64,000 bases of DNA from Lotus japonicus (GCF_012489685.1 NC_080043.1:27560743-27624742), one strand, 5' to 3'; shown: positions 10,216 through 22,667, counted from the stretch's first letter. Numbers and translations are program-made. The notes: generated from the letters alone by a model not told the origin.

Positions 10216-10428
10216 CTACACACTCCAATTTAAACCGTACTGCTAATCTAATTTAAATTTTTGACTAATTTTAAATGTATTTGACTAGTTCAAAAACTCT
10301 TTAAAATGCATAAAAAAAACTCTTTAAAATATTAGTCTACACACTCCAATTTAAACCATACTGGCAAGCCAATTTCAATTTTCGGCTAATTTAAAATTTA
10401 TCTGACTAGTTCAAAAACTCTTTAAAAT
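10216..10428. repeat. Direct repeat, period 121 bp
   Basis: Two units start with CTACACACTCCAATTTAAACC (10216 and 10337) and end with CAAAAACTCTTTAAAAT. They differ at several positions, so the duplication is old. Confidence 0.75.
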
Positions 10429-10938
10429 TGTTTTGGTAAATGAGTTTATTTTTTTATTTTTTTTGGTGCTGTAAACGAGTTTATTTAAGTAGTTTAAACT
10501 TTTTTAATAAGCAACTTGAGGTAGCTGATAGCTTAAAGGTTAAAGTTCATTAAATTTATTCTCAATTTATCCTTATCATTTTATTAAAAATTCATCATTT
10601 CCATCTTTATATTTATAAAAACACTAAACTCTAATTATTATTTTTTTGAAATAATTACTCTTCAATTTAATATAAAAGATAAGAAACTAATTTTTAAAAT
10701 ATAAATATATTTATTTTATTCTATTTAATGTAATAAAAATATGAAAATAAAGATAAATTAAAAACTAATATTATCTAATATTATATTTTTTAAATGATAA
10801 ATAATTTGTGAGAGATTATCATATATGTATTAATGTGGAAATAAAGTAATGTTAATTATAAAAATAATTATACAAGTACGTTATTTCTAACAACAGTAAG
10901 ACTAATGATTAAGACATTATAAGACCTAGTTTCAAAAT

Positions 10939-11240
10939 TTGCATGTTCCTAAATATAAGACCTCTTACAAAAATCTAGCAAAAGATTTTGTACTATTCCA
11001 TATTCACCCCTCACATTAATTGTATGTTTTCAATTCCAAAGTTACCACATACCATTAATTACTACTATTCCAACTAACTATGAATACAATGATTATTAGT
11101 AAGAGAAAATGACAAAGGGTAAATAGGGAAGAATGTATACATTTTTAAAAAACCAATACACTAATTAGTCACATTAAGTGCTTTCTTAATAAGCGCAATT
11201 TTTTGGAATAGGTCTTATATTTAGGAACGGAGGGAGTAAT
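10939..11240. mobile_element. Stowaway-like MITE, left end eroded
   Basis: GTTCCTAAATATAAGACC (10945-10962) is exactly inverted at 11211-11228. The right end continues GGAGGGAGTA, the typical Stowaway terminus next to TA. The left end has lost the matching CTCCC stretch. Confidence 0.65.
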
Positions 11241-11307
11241 AAGTATCTAAACAAGTTCTATATATCTTGCATTACATCTATCTATGTATTAAAATGTACC
11301 AATAGAT

Positions 11308-11312
11308 ATATT
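11308..11312. repeat. Target site duplication ATATT (left)
   Basis: Matches 16193-16197 and flanks the minus-strand copia element. Confidence 0.9.
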
Positions 11313-11542
11313 TGTTGGGTTTGAGAGAGAACAAACACCGAGTGATTTGAGAGAGAGAGAGAGAAAAGAGAGAGTTAAAGTGGGAGGAAATTGATTCTAT
11401 TGATTTCTATTATGCATTCAATACACATTGACCCTTATATAGTCAACACATTCTAACAACAGTAAGACTAATGATTAAGGCATTAATTACTCACTTAATT
11501 GATGCCTAACCCTAACTACTAATTTTGTATTAACTTCCAACA
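11313..11542 (-). repeat. 3' LTR of the minus-strand copia element
   Basis: 230 bases bounded by TG and CA, matching 15961-16192. An eight-base C run at 11543-11550 (G run on the coding strand) is the polypurine tract. Confidence 0.93.
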
Positions 11543-11661
11543 CCCCCCCCATAATGCAAAATTCTGGACAGATTTAGCAGTAAAAAAACAGCATTAAAAA
11601 TGCTTAAAAAAACCTACTATCACCATCCATCACTTCACACACTTAGTAACAACTAAGAATT

Positions 11662-12735
11662 CTACTGGATGGAAGTAACACCAATTAGTCTTCTAAAATC
11701 TTTGAACTTGTCTACACGTAATGGCTTTGTCAAAATATCTGCAAGCTGTAGGTCAGTACTGCAGTGCTTGATTCTAATCTTCCCTTTGCTGACTTGATCT
11801 CTGAGAAAGTGGTACTTGATCTCTATATGCTTGCTGCGTCCATGTGATAAAGGGTTCTTGGACAGGTCTATAGCAGATCTATTATCCACCAGTAACTCCA
11901 CATAATCACCAACACTTATTTGCAACTCAAGAAGCAAAGTATGGAGCCATAATGCTTGACATGCAGCTGAGCAAGCAGAGATGTATTCAGCCTCACATGT
12001 TGAGAGAGCAACTACTGATTGCTTCTTAGAACACCAAGAGATAGGAGCATCTGCAAAGGTAAAAATGTACCCCATAGTACTCTTTCGATCCACCAAGTCA
12101 CCACACCAATCAGAGTCTGAATAGGCTACAAGTTGTAGCCCAACCTTCTCATCTTGGAATGGAAACAAGATGCCAAATGATAATGTTCCTTTCAGGTACC
12201 TCAGAATTCTCTTGGCAGCTATCAAATGAGGATGTCTTGGCTCACTCATGAACCTGCTCACCAAGCCAACACTGTATGAAATCTCAGGCCTAGTGTGACA
12301 AATGAACCTTAGACTCCCCACCATTTGTCTAAACTCAGTAGCATCAACAAGAGCTTCACTCTCACATTTATCAAGCTTGAGATTCACATCAGCTGGAACC
12401 TCTGAAGCATTGCAATCCCACATCTGAAATTTCTTCAAAACTTCCATAACATACTTCCTTTGATGCATGAACAACCCTCTGTCAGTTTGCATGAACTCCA
12501 AGCCTAGGAAATATGACAAAGCACCAAGATCAATCATCTCAAATTCTTTCTTCAAGTGACTCTTGAGAGTTTCAATTCCTGAGATGCTGCTGCCTGTGAT
12601 CAGTAGATCATCCACATATAGGCAGAGAAACAAAGCTCCATGTTCCTGATTTGCTAGAGCTTTAAAATAGAGACCATGCTCTACTGAGCATTTCAGAAAC
12701 CCAGACTTGACTAAGAAGGAATCAATCCTTTTGTT
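11662..12735 (-). pseudogene. RT C-terminal part and RNase H of the minus-strand copia
   Basis: This is the same frame as the upstream RT part, separated only by the TGA at 12736-12738. It carries the catalytic YVDD (LYVDDLLITG), DLGALSYFLGLE, the copia RNase H motifs YSDSDWCGD and STCEAEY, and the C-terminal DILTKPL. It ends at a natural stop about 120 bases before the LTR. Confidence 0.9.
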
Positions 12736-13650
12736 TCAAGCTCGAGGGGCTTGCTTTAAGCCATAAAGAGCTTTCTTGAGCTTGAGTACCTTGTCTTCAC
12801 TTCCTTTTAGAACAAAACCAGGAGGTTGCACTACAAACACCTCTTCTTCTAGTGGACCATTGAGAAAAGCTGATTTGACATCTAACTGCCAAAGAGTCCA
12901 CTTATTCCAGGTTGCCAATGCTACTAATAATCTCACTGTCTCTAACCTAGCCACTGGTGCAAAGACTTCAGAGTAATCAAGGCCTTCTTTTTGCATGAAA
13001 CCTCTAGCAACTAACCTGGCCTTGTGCTTTGCAATAGTGCCATCAGGTCTAAGTTTGGTCTTAAAGACCCATTTAACAGTAATAGGAACCTTGTGAGCAG
13101 GAAGTGAAACAAGTTCCCAGGTATCATTCTTCTCAATGGACCTCAGTTCCTCTTTCATAGCCTCTTTCCATACTTGACTAGAGAGAGCTTCTTCAAAGCT
13201 AACTGGTTCATAATCAGCTAACATGGCTATAGATTGCACAAGATCTCCCTCATCATTAATAGTATCATCAGTGAACAGTTGATATTCCCTGAGATGTGGA
13301 GGGAGGCTTCTCAGTCTTGATGGTCTATTATTCAAAGATGGAGGAGTAACTGGAGGAGCTCCTGGTTGTTGTACTGGAGCCACTTGAGATGCAGTTTGTT
13401 TTATCTCATTATCTTCTTCCCAGTCAAGTAATATACTTGTCATAGTGGGGGACAACTCTTTCAAATCCTTCCATGAGCTGGCTTCATCAAAGTACACATC
13501 CCTGCTGAATAAGACTTGATTTATTTGTCTTGGGATTGTATAGTTTATAGGAACCTGTAGAGTTGTAGCCCACAAACACCAGAGCGTCACTTTTATCATC
13601 CAGTTTCTGTCTTCTTTGATCAAGAATATGCCTATAGCAAAGAGAGCCAA
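12736..13650 (-). pseudogene. Integrase C-terminus and RT N-terminal part of the minus-strand copia
   Basis: Family-like sequence begins near 13530 in this frame ([13 protein letters not shown]), after a frameshift from the integrase ORF. It continues through the linker, KWVFKTKLRPDG, QLDVKSAFLNG and LYGLKQAPRA, and stops at TGA 12736-12738 in the middle of RT. The frame before about 13530 is probably not native. Confidence 0.88.
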
Positions 13651-15322
13651 ATATTCTGAAGTGTGTCACTGAAGGCTTCACTCCTGACCATGCTTCTTCT
13701 GGAACCATGTCTTGAACTCTCTTAGTAGGGCATCTATTGAGAACATATACAGCCGTAGACACAACTTCACCCCAGAAGCTATAAGGAAGAGATTTGGTTT
13801 TCAACATGCTACGAACCATATTCAGGATAGTTCTATTTCTCCTTTCTGCAATCCCATTGTGTTGTGGGGTATAAGGAACTGTTATCTCATGAACAATTCC
13901 TTCTTCTTTGCAGAAAGTGCTCATCTCTCCTGAAGTGAGTTCACCACCACCATCAGTCCTAAGGACTTTAATGGCCTTCTCTGATTGCTTCTCAACTAAA
14001 CTCTTGAATTCTTTGAATATAGAAAACACTTCACTCTTCAGTTTGATGAGATACACCCAAATCTTTCTACTCCAATCATCAACAAAGGACACAAAGTATC
14101 TACTTCCACCAAATGATGGTACTGGGAAAGGACCACACACATCTGAGTAGACAATATCCAGAAGTCCGTTTGCTCTTGAGGGTGTGAAATTGCTAAAAGA
14201 AGTTCTCGGTTGCTTGCTGATCAAGCAACAATCACACACTTTACTAGGATTCTGAATTGGAGGTAAACCTTTTACTAAGTTCTTTGATCTCATCATAGTC
14301 AGGTCTTTAAAGTTCAAATGTCCAAATCTCCAATGCCATAACCAAGCATCTTCAGTTAAAACTGAGGAATTTAGACATTGAGATTCAAAAGCCTTGAGTT
14401 GAACATGGAAGGTTCTATTTGAGGACAGTTTTGTTCTCAAAATCTTTCTACCTAAAGGATCAAAAATTTCCAAGAACCTTTTCTTCATGCTAACATCAAA
14501 ATCCTTCTCAACTAGCTGCCCCAAACTAATCAGATTACTAGTCATGCTAGGAACATACCACACTTCAGCTAATAACACTTGCTGGCCCTTTTTATCACTG
14601 AACATAATATCTCCCATACCCTCAGCATGAAGGATTCTACCATCAGCAAATCTAACACTGCTTTTTCTATTCTCATCAAAATTTATTAACCAATCTCTGT
14701 GACCAGTCATGTGATTTGAGCAGCCAGAATCTAAACACCATCTATCATCTCCATCTAGCACACTACTAGTTACCATCATTAACAATAGTGGTGTTTCATT
14801 AGAAGTTACCTCATGGTCTTCTCTTGCCAGATTTGCTTCATCATGCTGCTTGTCCTTACGATTTTCACCTTGTCCAGGAGGTGCCTTGCACTCAGATGAA
14901 AGGTGACCAATCTTGTTGCAATTTAAGCATCTAATTTTCTTTCTATCAAGCTTTCTTCTGCCTCCACGCCAATTGCTGGAGCTACCCCTTTTCCTAGATT
15001 CATCATCAGGGTTTTGATCTGACTTGTCCTGATCTTGATTCTTTGCACTGCCAGCCTTCGAATCACTCTTGGTATCTCTACCTTTGCTTCGATTACCCTT
15101 GTATCCACCTCTGGAATAACCTCCTTTCTTGGAAGATTGGGCCTGCAAAGCCTGATCTTGAGGCTTGTCTGTGGATCTCTCAATGAGCTTTTGCTCATGT
15201 GCTTCTAGAGAACCTTGAAGATCCTCTACTTTCAGGGTATCAAGCTTTCTTGATTCCTCAATGGCAACAACTATATGATCAAAATTTGGGGTTAGAGTTC
15301 TCAGAATCTTCTCCACAATGGT
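13487..15322 (-). pseudogene. Gag C-terminus, protease and integrase of the minus-strand copia
   Basis: In frame with the upstream gag piece across the TAG at 15323-15325. It holds the CCHC knuckle ([14 protein letters not shown]), the protease motif [13 protein letters not shown], the pre-integrase finger (WHWRFGHLN) and the integrase core with D in YSDVCGPF, D in LRTDGGGEL and E in NGIAERRN. The three acidic residues of the catalytic triad are therefore visible. The frame shifts near 13530, in the integrase C-terminal region. Confidence 0.9.
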
Positions 15323-15787
15323 CTAATATGTAATCACCTCTCCATTTGCCTTCATTGCATTCATATGTGTGATCACTCGATTGAAGAATTGAGCAATCTT
15401 CTCATTCGATTCCATTTGTATCAGCTCATATTGTCTTCTCATCGTTTGCAATCGAACTTTCTTCAACTGCTCAGCCCCTTCGTTGCAAGTCTCAAGAATC
15501 TTCCATGCATCCTTTGAAGATTTCGCAGCTGCAATCTTCTCGAAGTGGGCTTCATCAACTCCTTGGTGAAGAAGACAAATTGCCTTGAAATCCTTACGTT
15601 TGTTCTCTTTGTGCGCAGCGGTTTGTGCTTCAGTGGGCGCTTCACCAAGATCGGAGAACCCGTTCTCAACGATCTCCAAGACTTCTTGAAAGCCCATGAT
15701 GGCCTTCATCTGAACGCTCCATCGATTCCAGTTCTTCCCGTTGAGTACTGGAATGTTCGCCGGAAGACCCATGTTCGTGTTGGACAT
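15323..15787 (-). pseudogene. Gag N-terminal part of the minus-strand copia, ends at premature TAG
   Basis: Starts MSNTNMGLPANIPVLNGKNW, then a UBN2-type capsid region with W-rich start. An in-frame TAG stops it after 154 residues, but the same frame continues with gag sequence ([16 protein letters not shown]). Confidence 0.88.
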
Positions 15788-15944
15788 CGCGAATCAGCGA
15801 AAACCAACTGAAGAGCAGAACAATGGAAAGACGGTGGCGAATCGGAACAAGAGATAGGAACGATCGGCAGCACGGCGGCGACCACCGTGATCGGTGCCGT
15901 AAACGAAGTCTGTGAGGTGATGAATCCAGGCCAAGAAGAACGAA

Positions 15945-15957
15945 GCTCTGAATACCA
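15945..15957 (-). other. Primer binding site of the minus-strand copia
   Basis: On the minus strand TGGTATTCAGAGC lies three bases inside the 5' LTR. It is the initiator-Met type with one extra T. Confidence 0.8.
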
Positions 15958-15960
15958 GTT

Positions 15961-16192
15961 TGTTGGGTTTGAGAGAGAACAAACACCGAGTGATTTGAGA
16001 GAGAGAGAGAGAGAAAAGAGAGAGTTAAAGTGGGAGGAAATTGATTCTATTGATTTCTATTATGAATTCAATACACATTGACCTTTATATAGTCAACACA
16101 TTCTAACAACAGTAAGACTAATGATTAAGACATTAATTACTCACTTAATTGATGCCTAACCCTAACTACTAATTTTGTATTAACTTCCAACA
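15961..16192 (-). repeat. 5' LTR of the minus-strand copia element
   Basis: 232 bases, almost identical to 11313-11542. The difference includes one GA unit in the GA microsatellite. Confidence 0.93.
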
Positions 16193-17277
16193 ATATTTAA
16201 AACATTAAAAAAGTTATTATGAGTGTTTGACATTACAAAGCAGATCAACAAGCTTGTTATGTTGGTCTAATTGTATGCAAATAAGATACCAGATTAGACA
16301 CATGTTTGAACTCTAAGAAAATTATTTATTGTGAGAGATTATCACAATTTCCTAAATAAATGAGATTAGTTTTACCCTTAAAATTAAAGAAGTAGAGATC
16401 TGGATACCGAAAAAGAAAAGAAAAGATGTTTTTTTTGGAAAAATCAAATATATATATTAATAAGAGGGACTAAAGCCTCCATTATCTAGTACAAGAGATA
16501 GCCAAATGCAAAAAAGAGAAGAAAAGACAACAGTACAGTGTAAGACAAGTAAAAACCATAACAATCAAAACTAAACTAAGCTGGTACAAGAACACGCAGC
16601 TTGACAGCAAGGGGTTGAAGAAAAGAAAAAATGTTACATACAAAAGATACAACATAAAAAGACCAAATTTTGGGATTATTTAAGTAGTGCTGTTTAAGAT
16701 AGGAAGATTTAAAGGAAAGAAATCAAGGTGACAATCATTATTACAGAAGTAGAGTGTATGTCTTGAGAAGCAATTAACCAACTATATCAATAATTGAATT
16801 TTAATTTGTTTATCTTTGACTATTTTAATAATTTGAGCTTTATTCCAAGTTTCTTTTTCCCTGAAAACATTCCTGACATTGTACATCAGAATGGCCGACA
16901 ACCAACAACAACCTCGTTTTATATTGAAAGAACAAAATCCAATCTAACTAATCATGTATCCTTCTCGGCGGCGAAAGGGAAGCTTATGGATTTAATTGGA
17001 CCACCTCCTCTTCTGGCTAATTCTTCATTGCACCACAAACTAACTATAATATTTGAGCTTAATTAAAGTGTCCAGTTTAGTTTTATAATTAATTTTTGGA
17101 GCAATTCTTGTCACTGTGGTTGATCATATAGATGACATAGTATTAGTGGGGAATTGAATTATGAGTAAATAAATATAGTACGTGGATGCGGTCTTAGCCT
17201 AGCCATGTGCGCAACATAGTTACTCCATGATTCGCACACAAATTCTAGCATATGAGTTAAGTGTGTATTTGTCCAGC
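16193..17277. other. AT-rich intergenic DNA
   Basis: Apart from the TSD copy at 16193-16197 and the retroposed LINE tail at 16413-16635, I see no gene or ordered repeat. Confidence 0.65.
16413..16635 (-). mobile_element. Short 5'-truncated LINE copy with 18-bp target duplication
   Basis: AAGAAAAGAAAAGATGTT (16413-16430) recurs with one mismatch at 16618-16635. Between them are about 187 bases that on the minus strand read as a plant LINE 3' UTR ending in an A run next to the left duplication. Confidence 0.65.
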
Positions 17278-17820
17278 TCGGCCTACTAGGGACCTTCTGT
17301 CGGGTTGGTTGGGACCTTCCTTATGGATGGCGAAGGTTAACTTTGTCCTTCTGCTGCTAGTTCTCATTTAGCTGGCTTTGGCTTCGTCGTTCGAGATGAT
17401 TGCGGAGAGGTTTTTGCTTCAACTTCTTTAGATGTCGTGAAGGCCCTCTCCTTGTGTTTGATTGAGGCTCTATCCTTCTAGTGGCCTCTCTCCTTAGCTT
17501 TTGATCTTTGCTTCCAGCGGGTTTCTTTTGAGACCGATTGCATGCTTCTGTCCAAGGCTTGGAAGAAACCTTCCAGGGACCATTCGTACTTTTCTTCTAT
17601 TATCCGAGATTTTTCAATACATAGTTTTATCTTTTGATTTTGCTTTTGTTTGTCGTTGTGGTAACTCTGTGGTGGATGGTTTGGCCAAACTTTCATTTTC
17701 GTATGGTTTTTCTGTTTGGATGGACGACGGCGGAGCTTGTTTCCTTTGTCTAGGATGATGCTCGGGCCAGTATCATCTGTGTTGTTGCTTAATAAAATAT
17801 GCTCAGTTTCAAAAAAAAAA
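17278..17820 (+). pseudogene. LINE 3' end: RNase H-like domain, UTR and poly(A)
   Basis: Translated pieces match the RNase H-like domain at the end of plant L1-type ORF2: FGFVVRDDCGEVFAS, FQRVSFETDCMLLSKAWKK, then in another frame RCGNSVVDGLAKLSF. An in-frame TAG and at least one frameshift are present. A short UTR ends in ten A at about 17810-17820. It is a 5'-truncated dead LINE; no clear target duplication was found. Confidence 0.75.
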
Positions 17821-18407
17821 TTGTGGAACTCAGTGGATTTATATTCAATGGGATAAATCTTACTTCTTCATTCCACGTTAAACTCAACGTGGCATTCTAA
17901 TTTTTTCTGCGTGTATATATACCCACGGATACGTGAAATCAAATTTTCGTTGACACCAATGTCAAACCAAACACACACTATTGACTTGCATTGTAATAAG
18001 TTTTTCTTTTTGGTAGAGACTAGGGTAGACCTCTTTTTTTTGTCCACCATGGACCAAGGAGTTAAAACCGTTGGATCTAGGAATCTAAGGATATTCTTTA
18101 AATTAGTGAGTTAAGATTGAATTAGTCTTAAAAGTATTAGATGTAATATCCTCTCTTTTACCACTGTGTTTGTGACAGAATTTTTGCATTTTGATTACAT
18201 TGATGGTCACCCAAATACTACTAAAGATCCAGGTTTCTGTTTGATGGTGGAATCAGGGGTTGCAGGGGTATATTAAGAAAAAGCAGATACATGTCTCGGT
18301 TGGTTACACATTTTGGTGTTTCTTTGGTCTTGATGCCTGAATGTGATTTCAATAGGGAGCTTAGTGTGTTTCAAGTATGCCTTGACTTGTTTTTGAAATT
18401 TCATTAA
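17821..18407. other. Intergenic, nothing recognised
   Basis: AT-rich sequence without a supportable ORF or repeat structure. Confidence 0.55.
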
Positions 18408-18498
18408 ATTGAAACCTATGAAGCACGGACTCGGGACACGGACACGGGCGGGAACGCCGACACGGCTAAACTCCAAAAAATAGGATACGGGGACACGG

Positions 18499-18501
<3 letters not shown>

Positions 18502-18534
<33 letters not shown>
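18502..18534. repeat. (TA)n microsatellite
   Basis: About 16 TA units inside the MULE. Confidence 0.9.
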
Positions 18535-18541
<7 letters not shown>

Positions 18542-18617
18542 AAACAATATGATAATTTGTTCACAAAATTAAGAGAACATTAGACAAGTAAAGGTTTATC
18601 TGTAACATTCCCAAAGT

Positions 18618-18850
18618 ATTTTTTTTAGAAATCAAGAACATGTATTGATGAAGGGGAGCCTTGGGAACAAAGTTTTCCCAAGTAAACTAATAACCAGCAA
18701 GGAATAAAGGAAAATAAATACACAAAAAGGAATTAACAAATCTAAAACAGCAACAACAAGCTAGTAGCCGAGAGCTTGAAAAAGGAAAAACAGTAGCAGT
18801 AAAACACGACCAAGGAAAGCAAGGAAGAAGCACCAATGAACTTCAAAACA
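18618..18850 (-). mobile_element. Probable LINE 3' tail nested in the MULE
   Basis: Begins with a run of eight T followed by AGAAATCAAGAAC, which on the minus strand resembles the 3' end seen at 16413-16635. The far boundary and target duplication are unclear. Confidence 0.4.
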
Positions 18851-19228
18851 CAAAAGAGTATGTGCTTCAAACGTGAACCGTATGCGTTATGAGCTTTTCA
18901 TAAGGTTTAATTGATTTTTAATTAGATAAACTTTGTTTTTTTTGTACAAAGATAAAGTTTGTTTGACTTTTAATTTATCTTTTTTTAAGTAAAAAATAAT
19001 AAAAAAATGACACAAGAGTTCTTATATATGTGTCCAGCCATAAAGGTGTGTCGGCTCATTCTACAAGTCGTGTCTCAGCCGTGTCCGAGCCAAGAAATAA
19101 TAATTTAAAATTCAGACACGTCTTAGACGTGTCCGACACGTGTCGGTCACGTGTCTGTGTCGTTCGCGTGTCCGACACGCGCGGACACGCCTCTGTTCTC
19201 ACGTGTCTGTGCTTCCCAGATTGAAACC

Positions 19229-20877
19229 CACCGCCACCATTACCAGTTCGAAACCTAGATCTACATTGTAAACAGAAGATTGTGAGGGAGAGAATAGTAG
19301 CTCCAAGATCGGTGGCTCTCGGTTGATTCATCTCATGGATTGAGATCAAAGGGGCATGCAGATCATATTCAACCTGGTGACTCTTTGTTGTTTAATCCTA
19401 GAATAAAATCAAGGAAACACTTATCAAGAAAGAGGGGAGAATGAGAAAAAGAGAGAGTTTTTGAATTTTTTGTAGATCTGGTTGATGCTTGATGGTGGTG
19501 GAGGCGACAGTGGTCAGTGGAGGTGGGGGTGGTCGGAGAGGACATGGTTGGGGGAGAAGGGGCCAGCCCACCGCTGGAGTGACATGAAGGGGAAGAGGCA
19601 GAGTGGTATGGGAGGCTGGAAAGGAGGGGAGAGTAGGAGGGAGAAAAAGATGAAGGGGTAAAGTCTGAAATACCCTTGGTGCACCGATGTTTCAAAAAAA
19701 TAAAGGTTCATCACAGTCTCCACTTTTCTTTTTTTCAACAAACTGATAGCCAATGGCCCTCAAGTGACAAATTAGGCTCAACACAACTGATGAAAGACCC
19801 AAAAGGAAACTGACCAAACCCAAATGTATGTAGCATTTTGTTTGAGTTTATTTCTACTGTTTCTAGAGTATTCAATTAGCTAGGATGATGTCACTTGTAT
19901 TTGTCATTCTCCCTTTTAAGATTTAGTCATTTCTAATAAATTATGTGAACATTGTTGAGTAAAGTAAGCAAAAATTAAATATTGTTCAATCATTTTTATT
20001 GCCTTCTTCTAGCTTATTGTTGTTAGTGATCATCATTGATTATAAAACTTTCCTCCTATCAATTTGGTGCTTTCATTCTCGTTACCATGCCTTCCAAACC
20101 AGATATCACTACCTTTTATTTGAGATCTCGGTTGCCATTGATGACAAGTTGTCATCCCATAACTCTCGCCAAGACCGGCTAGAGCTCCACATGGATTCCT
20201 GACATGACGTCATTACTTACGTCCTTTCTAGCCTCATGGAGAAATTCTAGCAACGCACTCACTCTGGTTGATTTTTTTTAAGTAACACATTTCTCTTACT
20301 TCTTAAAAAAATGTTGACTTTTCAAAAATAAACCAACAACAAGAAGTGCATGTGTTGGAGTGCGTCTTTAAAAGAGTGTGTGATAGCACGTCTTAATGGG
20401 TATAAGTATTGGGATAGTAAGGCAAAGTGAGAAATCTCACATTAGATGATAGAGAAAGTATTGAGCAATTTATAAGTGAAACGATTCGTCCACTCATGTT
20501 CAATGCTTTAAGGTCTTTGGTGTAGAGAAGTACCAGTAACACTAACTTTAACATTCTATGTTCAACATTCACATTAATTTACTCAAATTCATATGATTTT
20601 TGGTGAAAAATATGGTGACCAATCCACTTTTATAATATGCTCAGAGCTCAATATACGAAGATCTCCTAGGGATTTTGGTACATCATATTAGGCAAGATAG
20701 TATATGATTATACAAATGATTCTGAGTTTATCTATTGTTTGGTGCTGACATTGTTTTGTATAGGCTTATCCATCAATCCACTCTTATACATTAAAATGAT
20801 GGATTATTTAATTCAACATATAAATGATAGAAAATACCTGATAAGATTGTGACGTATAAGCTATTTGAAAGTATTTA
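19229..20877. other. Intergenic, no gene recognised
   Basis: Contains a Ser/Pro-rich low-complexity minus frame at 19369-19695 that I do not accept as a gene. The rest is AT-rich without clear repeats. Confidence 0.55.
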
Positions 20878-21144
20878 GGCCCTGTTTGGAAGAGCTTATT
20901 TGAGCTTATTTAATAGTATAAGCTCTTATGCCAGTGTTTGGGAGAGCTTATGCAAACAACTTATGGCCTACCATAAGTTGTTTTGAGCTTATTTTCATAA
21001 GTTATCAGGATAGCTTATGAAAAAGAGTTTATGCTTATATATCTTATTTTCAATTTATTTCAATAATTTTTTTAAAATAGCTTATGTCATAAGCGCTTAT
21101 GACCATAAGCACTTAATTAAGTTGTTTTCCCAAAAGGGGCCTTA
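20875..21144. mobile_element. Tourist-like MITE (PIF/Harbinger), TSD TTA
   Basis: 264 bp between TTA copies at 20875-20877 and 21142-21144. Ends are GGCCCTGTTTGG and, inverted, GGCCCCTTTTGG. The inside is rich in AAGCTTAT/ATAAGC units typical of legume Tourist elements. Confidence 0.75.
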
Positions 21145-21530
21145 ATCCACAACCACCACCACTCTCCACCACGGCCGCTACTCGGCTGCTGCCATTGCCA
21201 CCACCACCGCCGCTGCAATCGGCACCACCACCACCACCGCTCTACAGCACTGCGATCACCACCACAACCAACTCTACCACCACCCTTACCATCGCCCTGA
21301 CCACCCTCCACCACCATCATCACCACCACAACCACAATCACCACTCTACTGCCCCCAGTCGTCAACATAACCACCCTTCACCAGTGTCATCAACTTTGTC
21401 GCCACCACGTACCACCCTTCGCCACCGCCACCTCCATTGTCGCCACCACCACCCTAGAACATTGTTGGCACCACCAACAACGACAAACTCCACCACCCTC
21501 TCACAATCACCTCCACCACCATAAACTATC
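21145..21530. repeat. CCA/ACC-rich low-complexity tract
   Basis: About 390 bp dominated by ACC/CCA trinucleotides. The Thr/His/Pro-rich and Gly/Val-rich frames on the two strands come from this composition. Confidence 0.8.
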
Positions 21531-22106
21531 CCCTTGACACAATCGGTAGATAATTGATATCTTTAAGCATTTAGTTAAAGGTTCGATTCCTAAGCAGTGT
21601 GTATAGAGAAGAATATTTTGGTAGAGACATTCCCACATAATCTGATCTCAATCTTCGAGGGGATTAGTCTGATAATTGTCAACTGTGGGATACGTTAGTG
21701 GAAACACAAAATGATTAGTGCCATATAGAGCATATTTATGCGACTTGATTATTTATCATGAGAGAGTAGAACATTAAGTTATGATCGTATAGTTATACAC
21801 TAATTGTTGATATTAAAAGTGGCTTAGGGTAAAAAATATCACATTACATTCATCTTTATTTTTGTAACATGGAGGGGCTAATTATAAGTCCCAAGAAGCG
21901 AAAACACTACACTACGTCAACACTAAGGGAAGACAAAGTTATCGAAGCGTCCTGCTACAATAAACTATGACACTCTGCCAAGGGAAAGTGAAGACATGGA
22001 CACCAAATCAAAAATCATGGGCAATCTAAGCAAGACGATCTGTCATTGAATTGGCTTCTCGAGTAGTAAATTGGAACTTTACCTCAAGGTGAGACGGAAT
22101 CCTCCG
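21531..22106. other. Intergenic, nothing recognised
   Basis: No supportable ORF. Possibly the 3' UTR of the LINE relic to its right. Confidence 0.5.
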
Positions 22107-22667
22107 TTAAATGTAATCAACCATCTCCAAATATGGGGATGCAAGAGTTGCACGCGATAGTATGGCCTCAATAGCCTCGGTGGAGTCACTCTCAACAACT
22201 ACCTCTGGAAGGGAATCCTGCACGATCAAATCAATCGTGGTACGGATATCCCACAGCTCCGCCAACAAAGGGTTGGAAGTGCCTAATCTCCTACTGAAAG
22301 CTCTCACCCAATTCCCATCGCAATCACGAATAACTCTACCACGGCTAGTCTCCCTACTATGCCACACCGAGCCATCAACATTGCACTTAAGCAACTAAAC
22401 ATTAGGAAACATCCAACACAAACTGGAACTACTGCTGGGACTAGAATCAAGGAGTTCCATATTAGCATCTGAGTAATCATAAAAAACTGAATTCATCGTC
22501 CATTGAACTGTTGCATCACTCCACTGTAGTTGCTAAAAAATCACAACATTCTGCATTTTCCGCAAGCTCCACTCCATGTTCGCGAAAAGCTTTGGCCAAG
22601 CTGCCCCATCACGACGCCCAGCTCGCAAATTCCCAAGGAGCCATTGCTCGAGATTATGCGAAAAGAA

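Larger units (their letters stand above)
10066..11312. other. AT-rich intergenic DNA with short repeats
   Basis: No supportable ORF. Besides the direct repeat at 10216-10428 and the MITE at about 10939-11240, listed separately, I see only AT-rich sequence. Confidence 0.7.
11313..16192 (-). mobile_element. Ty1-copia LTR retrotransposon with intact ends, broken coding
   Basis: 4880 bases on the minus strand, flanked by the perfect 5-bp duplication ATATT. LTRs are about 230 bases and differ by about three substitutions and one 2-bp GA indel, so the insertion is fairly young. Gag, protease, integrase, RT and RNase H occur in copia order. The reading frame is broken by TAG at 15323-15325, a frameshift near 13530 and TGA at 12736-12738. 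Confidence 0.95.
18417..19219. mobile_element. Non-autonomous Mutator-like element with 9-bp TSD
   Basis: The 803-bp segment is flanked by the exact 9-bp duplication ATTGAAACC (18408-18416 and 19220-19228). Both ends carry the inverted core GAAGCAC, followed inward by arrays of GACACGG/CCGTGTC-like units. The inside holds a TA microsatellite (about 18502-18534) and a probable LINE tail. No transposase frame is present. A 9-bp duplication is the usual MULE signature. Confidence 0.75.

Noticed and set aside
19369..19695. 108-codon minus-strand ORF, Ser/Pro-rich
   Set aside because: Composition is low complexity, no conserved motif and no gene-like flanks.
21195..21524. Thr/His/Pro-rich ORF and its antisense Gly/Val-rich ORF
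   Set aside because: Both arise from the CCA-rich repeat; the frame carries no independent evidence.
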